A stretch of 64,000 bases of DNA. It comes from Gimesia algae (GTDB lineage: Bacteria; Planctomycetota; Planctomycetia; Planctomycetales; Planctomycetaceae). This document shows positions 20,633-28,480 of this stretch, piece after piece. The notes beneath the pieces were generated by a model. The model had not been told where the DNA came from. It did no database searches and saw only the letters and a program-made list of their open reading frames with translations. A program made the translations under genes and the position numbers. The DNA lies in contig NZ_CP036343.1 in assembly GCF_007746795.1 (NCBI RefSeq), positions 1,802,531 to 1,866,530 on the forward strand, written 5' to 3'. Positions within the stretch are counted from its first letter, which is position 1. Every line of letters starts with the position of its first letter.

Positions 20633-23600
20633 TTATGTGGCTTGTGTTTGTTCGGCGGAAGAATCCGGATCTGAATCTGCAAACTGCAGCAGATCAATCT
20701 GTTTCCCCAGTCTGTCTCGGTAACTTTCCACCTGAGAAACGCGACAGACCGATTGAAATGCCTGATCCAGATGTGCGATTTTTTCATCCACCTGCACGGG
20801 AAAAAAACCGCTGCGAATGAACGCTGCCAGATGCGGAACCAGTCCTTCCAGTGTCACTTCCAGAATCTCCAGATCCTCAGCCGAGATGGGCTCCAACAGT
20901 TTCTTTCGAGCAGATTTCAAAGGCATGACAAAGCCGGATTCCTGTATCTTCCAGTATCCCAGATGGAAGGGTTCCGCATCAGCGTCAATCATTTCCAGTC
21001 GACGGGCCGCAATCAGATACAAAGCCAGCTGCAGTTTCTTACCTGATCGTATTTCTGACGAAGAGGGAACACTACGCCCTGTCTTGTAGTCGATAATATT
21101 GAAATATTTCTGACCATTGACTGTCCCCACGTCGATCCGGTCAATTTGTCCTCGAATACGTGTCTCACGTGAACCGGTACCCAGAGTCAGATGCTGATAC
21201 TGTCTTTGTGACGGGTCTGGTTCTCCGGGTACTTTTCCAAACGGAACTTCCCGACCAACAATCGCCGGCACGGAATCCCATAGTTCTTCAAACAACTGGC
21301 CATAAGTTTCTGACTGTTCGGCAAACAGACCTCCCCAATCCTCCAGAATCTGTTTTTCAATCGACAGTAGTACCTGTTGCAATTTGGATTCGACATCTGA
21401 ATCGGAAACTCGCTTTTCCAGTAATTCGAGAAACAGAGGTTCAATCTGATCTGCGACATACAGTTGAGCGTTATCGCCTTCTGCACTGAGCTGTTCATAC
21501 AAGCGGGTCAGAATACTGTGGACGTGGATCCCCCGCTGCAGAAAATTCGTTCTCAATTCAGGAGGTTCTGGAACCTCAATCCCCAGTACATTCTGCGCAA
21601 AAAATTGAAAGGGACAGGCCAGATACAACTCCAGTTGTGTGGTACTGAATTCGTAATCCTGCGGAAAACGCTCACAGATTGCCTGTCGAGAAGCAGCGGA
21701 GACCATGACGCCTTCATATTCGGTGAAACCTTCCTGCTCAAACCGCGCCACTGCCATTTCTGCTGCTCCCAGAATATTCCGAGCTGTAGCCTGGAATCCC
21801 GGTTCATCCAGAATTTGCAGAAACAGCCCTGGCTGATTCCGTTTCAATTCATCAATCGCCAGAATCCGAATATCACGTGTCGACATCGCCTGATCGCGAC
21901 GAGGCAGTGGATTTAATTCCCCCACCTGCCGAACTGCAATTGCTCCCGGTTCATACAGATCAATTAATGCCGACAGGTAGGGACTGGCAAATAATGGCTG
22001 CCCCGTAGAGCTGATGGCCGGGTAACTCAGAATGAGTTGCTTCGTGAAGCGTGTCATCACCTCATAAAACAACAGCATTTCTTCCTGCTGTTGATTCGCG
22101 TGGCGCTTCAGCGAGAGTCCATACTCATTCAATTCTCCCCGGTCTTTTTCGCTATAAAGACAATCCTCTCGATGGCTGCGGGGAAAACTGGCCTCACTGA
22201 GCCCCCCCACCAGTAGATAGGGGACACTGAGATTTCTCAGTTGGGACGCATCCAGAACCTGAATACGACCGGCTTCTTCTGTTTGTAATGCGAGAGTCTG
22301 CTGTTCCAGCAAATCCAGCAGTAAACTACGAAACGTAATTAAATCCTGTGGAGCAGCTTCCCGCTGATGAAACTGCTCAATCTGATCGACTTCAGAGACC
22401 GCATGAAACAGAAGTTTCTGAAAACGTTCCCATACCAGTTGATCACGTTGATCAAGAGCCTCTGTTCTGGCATCCTCGTTTGACCAGGCTTTGGGTAAGC
22501 CAAATTCGTTCGCCAGCGAAGTCAGCACATCAATCCAGGTGACAAACAGCTCCTTGCCTCTCAACCTTTGCGTTTCACTGGAAAGTCGCTTCGCCAGTTG
22601 ATAGGCAGACTCGACTTCCTCCAGTATCGCTTGTCGCTTTGGCTGATCCGGATAACGGGCATGTAGCTCGGCTGCTTTCCGGCATTCCTTTTCCAGAGCG
22701 TTCAAAATATCGGTTTTACCGGAGTCGATCTTCAGTTGTCGTAATATCCGGGAAAGGCTACGCACTGCAGTCCCCGACTTAAATTCAGGCCAGTCGGGTG
22801 AAAAGTAGTTCGAATCCAGGATGGACATCAAACTGTCGAAGGACCAGTTATCCAGCTCAATCTGCAGGAAGGCAAAAATCGCCCGGATCACGGGAAACCG
22901 GGAAAACTCCTGTTCCTGCCCCAGGAAGTAGGGAATCCCGGCTGCGGACAGGGTTTCATGAATCAGGTCACCGTATTCCAGAGTCGAACGAAATACCAGA
23001 GAAATCTCTTCCGGATGCACTCCCTGCAGCAGTAACTGCTTGACTTCGACCGCCAGTACTTCCAGTTCATTCCGCTGACCGGCGACTGCCAGAACCTTGA
23101 TATGTTCTGCAGCCTTAGAAGGTTTCATCTCGCGAGGATTATCAAATAACGCTTCACAGATCTGAGACCGGGAAGACGCAGGCTCATTACGCTCGCAGGC
23201 AACGATTTGGATCGTTTTCGGCAATCTGCGTTCAAGAACCTGTCTGGCGACGACAGATTTAGCAAATAAATCCTGCCGCCGTAATTCATTTTCCAGGGGA
23301 AGGGAAATCAACAGTCTGCTGGTTCTGGCCGCCAACAGCTCCAGAATCTCGTACTGCGTATGTGTGAAATCAGCAAAACCATCCAGCACGATCAGATCAA
23401 ATTGACCAAACGGGCCCCACATCCCCTCCTGCAGCGCAGTCCGGGCAGACCAGAACCGTCCCTCAGAATCATAACGCCGCATCTCGTGTAACGCGACTTG
23501 ATAGCGATCATAGATTAATGCCAGTTCCTGATCCTTCTGACGGGAATCCATTTTCAAACGGGCACATGCCTCGGAAAACTGTTCCGGCCAGATTTCTTCC

Positions 23601-24013
23601 CGTTTCAATTCAGAAATGAAATGCGAGATCAAATCCAGAAACCCCGACGTTCCCGCGATGGAGCTGAAGTATTGAATCTGGCCTGCGGCGATCAGGTCAT
23701 CTACGATACTCCTCAGCAGGTAGCGTTTTGAGATTTCAGGCAGGGTCTGAACGGGCTGATCCAGCGATTGTAATATGGTCTCGGCAAAGGCCTCAAAGGT
23801 AAATACATGAGGAGCAAAACAAACAGGCATTTCCGGACTGAGTAACTGATCCAGTACCTGTTTACGTGAACGGACGGTAGGAGAAATCCAGAGAGTTTTC
23901 CCGGGAGCATGCTGTTTCAGGCCCTCCTGCAGCGTCCGTCGATACTCATCCAGCAAACGATCCGTTTTACCGGAACCGGCTATACCTGTCAAAATTTGGA
24001 CATCAGGCTGCAT
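20633..24013 (-). CDS. addB: Helicase/nuclease subunit B (AddB) apparently lacking the full Fe-S cluster motif
   Basis: A 1,126-residue partner of AddA: N-terminal inactive UvrD-like helicase fold with Walker A LTGIAGSGKTDRLL, and a C-terminal PD-(D/E)XK nuclease with GQIDRIDVG and IIDYKTGRS that looks catalytic. AddB of Bacillus holds an iron-sulfur cluster with four cysteines, one before the nuclease and three at the end in a C-x2-C-x5-C cluster. Here the first is present (C800, LACPFQFF) and the last is present (C1090, QSVCRVS), but the positions expected for the other two hold His1081 and Gln1084. First gene of the addBA-methyltransferase operon; the promoter should lie in 24014-24385. 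Confidence 0.9.
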   Translation of the reverse strand: MQPDVQILTGIAGSGKTDRLLDEYRRTLQEGLKQHAPGKTLWISPTVRSRKQVLDQLLSPEMPVCFAPHVFTFEAFAETILQSLDQPVQTLPEISKRYLLRSIVDDLIAAGQIQYFSSIAGTSGFLDLISHFISELKREEIWPEQFSEACARLKMDSRQKDQELALIYDRYQVALHEMRRYDSEGRFWSARTALQEGMWGPFGQFDLIVLDGFADFTHTQYEILELLAARTSRLLISLPLENELRRQDLFAKSVVARQVLERRLPKTIQIVACERNEPASSRSQICEALFDNPREMKPSKAAEHIKVLAVAGQRNELEVLAVEVKQLLLQGVHPEEISLVFRSTLEYGDLIHETLSAAGIPYFLGQEQEFSRFPVIRAIFAFLQIELDNWSFDSLMSILDSNYFSPDWPEFKSGTAVRSLSRILRQLKIDSGKTDILNALEKECRKAAELHARYPDQPKRQAILEEVESAYQLAKRLSSETQRLRGKELFVTWIDVLTSLANEFGLPKAWSNEDARTEALDQRDQLVWERFQKLLFHAVSEVDQIEQFHQREAAPQDLITFRSLLLDLLEQQTLALQTEEAGRIQVLDASQLRNLSVPYLLVGGLSEASFPRSHREDCLYSEKDRGELNEYGLSLKRHANQQQEEMLLFYEVMTRFTKQLILSYPAISSTGQPLFASPYLSALIDLYEPGAIAVRQVGELNPLPRRDQAMSTRDIRILAIDELKRNQPGLFLQILDEPGFQATARNILGAAEMAVARFEQEGFTEYEGVMVSAASRQAICERFPQDYEFSTTQLELYLACPFQFFAQNVLGIEVPEPPELRTNFLQRGIHVHSILTRLYEQLSAEGDNAQLYVADQIEPLFLELLEKRVSDSDVESKLQQVLLSIEKQILEDWGGLFAEQSETYGQLFEELWDSVPAIVGREVPFGKVPGEPDPSQRQYQHLTLGTGSRETRIRGQIDRIDVGTVNGQKYFNIIDYKTGRSVPSSSEIRSGKKLQLALYLIAARRLEMIDADAEPFHLGYWKIQESGFVMPLKSARKKLLEPISAEDLEILEVTLEGLVPHLAAFIRSGFFPVQVDEKIAHLDQAFQSVCRVSQVESYRDRLGKQIDLLQFADSDPDSSAEQTQAT

Positions 24014-24385
24014 GAGGTATTGCCCGGTATAAAAGTATAATTTTCAATCACTCAATTGGTGGAAAGCTCAATTTTGACCATGGTGTCCTGAATTCTCAGA
24101 TCAGTATGCTCTGAAATAACAGCCAGCGATACAAAAACAGGCCCGTGCAATGTATCCGCCCGGGCGTGAGAATTCAATTTCAGAATGATTTCCAGAAGAA
24201 ACCGGTTTTAAACCCTCAGTTTGGGGAGCAAATCTTGCCACTGCTTTACAGATCGCCTACACTTATAGAAACGGTAAGGAAGCTCTCACGAGTTTCGAAA
24301 CATGACAAAACACATTCCAACACCGGCGATGATTAAGAATCTTCAGGTTTGAATTGTGTTCTGTATACCTCATAAGGAATCGTCC
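24014..24385. other. Divergent promoter region between addB and the S41 protease gene
   Basis: A 372-base gap between divergently transcribed genes. Only short, non-coding-looking frames are present, and no hairpin or RNA was recognised. Confidence 0.5.
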
Positions 24386-25825
24386 ATGCAAAAATTCCGC
24401 TTGATCAGTTCGTTCTCTCTCCTCACCCTGATCCTCTTCTCGACTGTCACACAATTCAGTTATGCGGATGAGAAAGACAAAGAGAAAGACGATGACTATT
24501 ATCAGATGATGAAACTGTTTGCAGATACCTACGAGCAGATCGAACGAAATTATGTGAAAGATATCGACCGGCGAATTCTGGTAGAAGCAGCGATCCGGGG
24601 AATGGTACAGGAACTGGATCAGTATTCCAATTATATCAGCCCTAAAGATCTGTCCCGTTTTAATCAGGTAGTGGAGCAGGAATTCGGTGGCATTGGAATT
24701 CAGGTTCATATTGACGAAAACAACGGCAGACTGACCGTCATGACGCCTCTACCCGGGACGCCTGCTTATAAAGCTGGAATTCGTGCCGGTGATGTGATCG
24801 ACTCAATCGAGGGAAAAACCACCAAGGGCTTTACACTTACCGAGGCGATCAAAATTCTGAAAGGTCGCGCGGGTGAATCAGTCAGTATGGCTGTCATTCA
24901 CAAGGGGACCGAAGAGCCGATTCCCTTAACAGTCACCCGCGAGTTAATCCATGTGGCCACAGTTCTGGGGGACACGTACAAATCTGATGATTCCTGGGAC
25001 TATATGCTCGATAAAAAAGAAAAAATCGGGTATATCCGACTGACACATTTCAGCCGCCACAGTGCAGAAGAATTGCACGCCGCGATTGAAGACCTGCAGA
25101 AACAGGGGATGAAAGCGCTCATTCTGGATCTGAGATTTAACCCCGGAGGTTTGCTTTCACAAGCAACAGAAATTTCGGATATGTTTATCAAATCCGGTAA
25201 GATTGTGAGCACAGAGGGACGGAACAGCCGTAACCGTAAGTGGGAGGCGACAGCCGAAGGTACTTATGACGGCTTCCCCATGGCGATTCTTGTTAACCGC
25301 TATTCTGCTTCTGCCAGTGAGATCGTTTCCGCCTGCCTGCAGGATCACAAACGGGCGGTTATCGTCGGTGAAAGAACCTGGGGGAAAGGCAGCGTACAGA
25401 ATGTGATCGAACTGGAAGAGGGGGACAGTGCCCTCAAGCTGACCACCGCAAGTTATCACCGTCCGAGCGGTAAAAATATCCATCGTTTTCCAGGAGCAAA
25501 AGATACCGATGTCTGGGGAGTCACTCCCGACGACAAGTATCGCCTGAGACTCACCGATGAAGAGTTAGAAGCATTCGGCGAATACCGCCGCATACGCGAT
25601 ATTCTGGACCATAACGCCAAACTGGACAAAGACTTCAAAGACAAACAGCTTAATCTGGCATTAGACTATGTCAAATCTGCTTTAAACGAGGAAACCAAAC
25701 CAGCAACCAAGGAAGAAGTTAAAAAAACAGAGAAAAAGCCAGCTGAAAAAGATGCGAAACCCTCAAAGAAAGCGGCTGCTCTGCCACAACCGGCAAAAGC
25801 ACCTCTGGTGATTCAGACAACCTGA
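24386..25825 (+). CDS. S41 family C-terminal processing peptidase
   Basis: A 479-residue exported serine protease. Order: signal peptide (FRLISSFSLLTLILFSTVTQFSYA), N-terminal cap, PDZ domain (about residues 85-170, with FGGIGIQVHI and GTPAYKAGIRAGDVIDSIEG), then the S41 protease domain with the Ser motif YSASASEIVSA and the catalytic Lys in ERTWGKGSVQ. Such enzymes trim C-termini of periplasmic proteins. The last about 45 residues are Lys/Pro/Ala-rich and probably disordered. The ATG at 24386 has AAGGA about 10 bases upstream. Followed by an intergenic terminator. Confidence 0.93.
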   Translation: MQKFRLISSFSLLTLILFSTVTQFSYADEKDKEKDDDYYQMMKLFADTYEQIERNYVKDIDRRILVEAAIRGMVQELDQYSNYISPKDLSRFNQVVEQEFGGIGIQVHIDENNGRLTVMTPLPGTPAYKAGIRAGDVIDSIEGKTTKGFTLTEAIKILKGRAGESVSMAVIHKGTEEPIPLTVTRELIHVATVLGDTYKSDDSWDYMLDKKEKIGYIRLTHFSRHSAEELHAAIEDLQKQGMKALILDLRFNPGGLLSQATEISDMFIKSGKIVSTEGRNSRNRKWEATAEGTYDGFPMAILVNRYSASASEIVSACLQDHKRAVIVGERTWGKGSVQNVIELEEGDSALKLTTASYHRPSGKNIHRFPGAKDTDVWGVTPDDKYRLRLTDEELEAFGEYRRIRDILDHNAKLDKDFKDKQLNLALDYVKSALNEETKPATKEEVKKTEKKPAEKDAKPSKKAAALPQPAKAPLVIQTT

Positions 25826-25920
25826 TGATCTCTGCGATGTAAGCTGTCATTCCAGATAGAAGTCACAATTCGGACTGACCACCAGAGTACGTCAAAGTGT
25901 CATCAACCTGTTCACACATG

Positions 25921-25965
25921 AAAGCGACTTTCGGGAAGCTGTCCGATCCCGAGGGTCGCTTTTTT
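25921..25965 (+). terminator. Rho-independent terminator
   Basis: A 15-base stem (25921-25935 with 25948-25962, two G-T pairs) with a 12-base loop and six Ts. It terminates the protease transcript 95 bases past its stop and separates it from tsaD, which begins 27 bases later. Confidence 0.85.
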
Positions 25966-25991
25966 ATTGGAAATACCGTAAATTCCCCTCT

Positions 25992-27023
25992 ATGAATCAA
26001 TCTGAAGAATATCTCCTGGCCATCGAATCTTCCTGTGACGAAACCGCTGCTGCGGTGATCACACGTGATATGCGGATTCTTTCGAATGTCGTCTCATCCC
26101 AAACCAGTCTGCACGAAAAATTTGGTGGTGTCGTTCCGGAAATTGCCTCGCGGGCACATCTGGAACGCATCTTACCGGTAATCGATGATGCATTGAAGCA
26201 GGCTGGTATCACACTGAATCAACTGACCACGGTGGCAGTGGCAACGGAACCGGGGCTGGTCGGTTCTCTGCTGATTGGTCTGACTGCTGCCAAAACTCTG
26301 GCACTCACACTCGATATTCCTTTGATTGCAGTCAATCACATTGAATGTCATTTGTTTGCCTGCCAGATGCAGGAAGATCAACCTCTGTTCCCGGCGATCG
26401 GCCTGGTCGTTAGTGGAGGGCACACGAACCTGTATCACTGTTCCGAGACACTTCAGTTTGATCTGATCGGTGCGACCATCGATGATGCTGCAGGTGAAGC
26501 TTTTGATAAAGTCGCCAAGATTCTCGGTCTGACTTATCCCGGCGGTCCTTCCATTCAAAATACCGCGATTAATGGGAATCCCAAAGCCTTTCCGTTTCCA
26601 CGGACTTTTTTGAAAGATCCGGAACTGCGATTCAGCTTCAGCGGTCTAAAGACTGCGGTGTTGTATGCAGCGTTGGGAAATCCGGGAGCCAAAAAACAGC
26701 CACCGGCGCTTACCGAAGAACGCATTGCTGATCTCGCAGCCAGCTTTCAAGCGACCGTAGTCGATGTTCTGGTTGCGAAATGCCAGCAGGCGTTAACTCA
26801 ATATGGTTACTCCACTCTGTGCGTGGGTGGGGGAGTCGCTGCCAATGCCTTATTGCGAGAGCGTCTGCAGGAAATGACGAAGCAGGCTGGATTCCGCTTG
26901 AGAATTGCTCCACCTGATTTGTGTACAGACAATGCAGCCATGGCTGCGATAGCCTGGCATCATCTGGATCAGGGTCGAATCGCTGCACTCGATCTGGATG
27001 TGACACCGGGGCTTGTCCGCTGA
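25992..27023 (+). CDS. tsaD: tRNA N6-threonylcarbamoyladenosine transferase TsaD
   Basis: A 343-residue ASKHA-fold enzyme that transfers the threonylcarbamoyl group from TC-AMP to A37 of ANN-decoding tRNAs, working with TsaB and TsaE in bacteria. Signatures: [14 protein letters not shown] at the N-terminus, the metal-binding histidines in [22 protein letters not shown], and the C-terminal [16 protein letters not shown] and [15 protein letters not shown]. Length is typical. It converges with the next gene, 15 bases apart. Confidence 0.97.
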   Translation: MNQSEEYLLAIESSCDETAAAVITRDMRILSNVVSSQTSLHEKFGGVVPEIASRAHLERILPVIDDALKQAGITLNQLTTVAVATEPGLVGSLLIGLTAAKTLALTLDIPLIAVNHIECHLFACQMQEDQPLFPAIGLVVSGGHTNLYHCSETLQFDLIGATIDDAAGEAFDKVAKILGLTYPGGPSIQNTAINGNPKAFPFPRTFLKDPELRFSFSGLKTAVLYAALGNPGAKKQPPALTEERIADLAASFQATVVDVLVAKCQQALTQYGYSTLCVGGGVAANALLRERLQEMTKQAGFRLRIAPPDLCTDNAAMAAIAWHHLDQGRIAALDLDVTPGLVR

Positions 27024-27038
27024 TATCCGCAAACAGGC

Positions 27039-28343
27039 TCAAGGTTTCATGAAACTGAATGTAAAAATATCAGTGACATTCGTGAACTGGGGCGACAAAG
27101 ACAATCTGACATACCTTCGATCCGGTGAAACGACTGCTGCTCCCGTGAGACTGATGCCTTCGGGGATGACCGTAATCACTGGTTGATTAGCAACCCCTCC
27201 CGTATTTTGTACTCCCGTCCCAAACGGGACCTGCCGACCAGTAGAAATCCCGGTCTGTCTGGAAACCCGAAAACTATTTAATGATTCGCGGGAACTCTTC
27301 GAGAGTTGCCCTGCGGGATCATTCAGATTGCGAATCCGCAGCCGACTGGTTTTCTGAGTATTTTGAGGCTCTTCCGCGACCTGCGATTTTTTGTCGCGCC
27401 TGCCTTTTGCCAGATTAATTCGAATCAGTTGATCCTCTTTTGACAGAGGAACAATTTTCGTTTCAACAATTGGTTGCTCCGATCCTGCATAGCGGGTGAT
27501 TTTCAGTTTCGCTCTCTGTCCCACAATATTCCCGGAGACATAGCGGACTCGTACTGTATAGTTTCCCGGAAATCCGCTCGCACAAAGATATTCTTCCTTA
27601 CAGTTTTCCTGCTTCGGCCCATACCCGTCATTCAGCAATACACCGCCTCCTGCGGTCAAGGGAGACTCAAAAGAACAAACAGTCCCCTTCGGCTCTTCTA
27701 CGATCAAATCCAGGTCACCATCTCCGTTCCAGGTGAGTTCCAGTTTCAAATCACGTTCCAAGGCTGTTTTTCTGGCTGAACTGACTCGATCTGCTTCCGC
27801 TTTTCGCCCCTCCTTATTCAGAGACTGTTCCAAGTCGGCCAGTGCATTTAAAGCTTTTTCGTGCCATTGTTGATGATCTTTGATCCAGACATGCGTTAAG
27901 ATCCCCGTTGCAGCCCACTGAATGGCTTCAGCATCTTTGATCTTTGTCGCCAGGCGTAAGCCCATGATATAAGGCTCGGGACGGGAAGGTTGCAGTTTTG
28001 CAGCCTGTTGGTAGAGCTGCAGCGCCTGGTCATCAGCCTCAAACCGGGAGAGATACGCAGCTGAATAAACCATGCTGGGTACATCGGTGGCAGAGAAATC
28101 AATGCGTGAAAGTAATACACGCTGAATTTCCTGTTGGGGCCGCCCGACAATTTCCATTGATAATGCCAGCACATCATACATCCAAGGCTGTGACTGGCCA
28201 TGAATCAACGCGGCATTAATGGCAGCAATCACATGCTCATGTTTACCGGACTGATGCAGATTGAATATTAAATCATTCACCAGATCGGGAGCTGGCTTAC
28301 GCTTGGAAAAATATTCATCCCAGAATGATTGAGGATCTTTCAC
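27039..28343 (-). CDS. TPR-containing protein with DUF2135-like beta domain, possibly the tail of a frameshifted fusion
   Basis: 434 residues from the GTG at 28343. The N-terminal about 190 residues form TPR-like helices (alpha-solenoid with YLSRFEADDQALQLYQQAAKLQPSRPEPY). Residues about 205-300 form a beta domain with LELTWNGDGDLDLIVEEPKG and GNYTVRVRYVSGN, the pattern of DUF2135/YfaP-like domains that often accompany VWA proteins. There is no signal peptide and no good ribosome site. The frame stays open upstream to within the end of the preceding gene, 55 codons without a stop. A run of nine A just before that gene's stop would join the two by a -1 shift. Function unknown; probably acts with the VWA protein. 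Confidence 0.7.
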   Translation of the reverse strand: MKDPQSFWDEYFSKRKPAPDLVNDLIFNLHQSGKHEHVIAAINAALIHGQSQPWMYDVLALSMEIVGRPQQEIQRVLLSRIDFSATDVPSMVYSAAYLSRFEADDQALQLYQQAAKLQPSRPEPYIMGLRLATKIKDAEAIQWAATGILTHVWIKDHQQWHEKALNALADLEQSLNKEGRKAEADRVSSARKTALERDLKLELTWNGDGDLDLIVEEPKGTVCSFESPLTAGGGVLLNDGYGPKQENCKEEYLCASGFPGNYTVRVRYVSGNIVGQRAKLKITRYAGSEQPIVETKIVPLSKEDQLIRINLAKGRRDKKSQVAEEPQNTQKTSRLRIRNLNDPAGQLSKSSRESLNSFRVSRQTGISTGRQVPFGTGVQNTGGVANQPVITVIPEGISLTGAAVVSPDRRYVRLSLSPQFTNVTDIFTFSFMKP

Positions 28344-28401
28344 ATTCGCGAGTAATGGTGCTTTGAACTCGTTCTTTTTTTCCGGCTTACCTTTAACAGA
28401 A

Positions 28402-28431
28402 ACGGAGCCTTTCCCCTGGGAACGGCTCCGT
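28402..28431 (-). other. Hairpin between the VWA gene and the DUF2135-like gene
   Basis: ACGGAGCC and GGCTCCGT form an 8-bp stem around a 14-base loop that itself contains TCCC/GGGA. In the transcript it is followed by only a weak U stretch, so it is either a poor terminator or an mRNA structure about 70 bases downstream of the A9 run at 28499-28507. Confidence 0.5.
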
Positions 28432-28480
28432 ACTGTTGATTTAGGTTGATCAGTGACAACAGGTAATTTCTGTTTGCTGC

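Noticed and set aside
28402-28431. Hairpin as the stimulator of the A9 frameshift
   Set aside because: It lies about 70 bases downstream of the slippery run, too far for a standard stimulatory structure; kept only as a separate hairpin.
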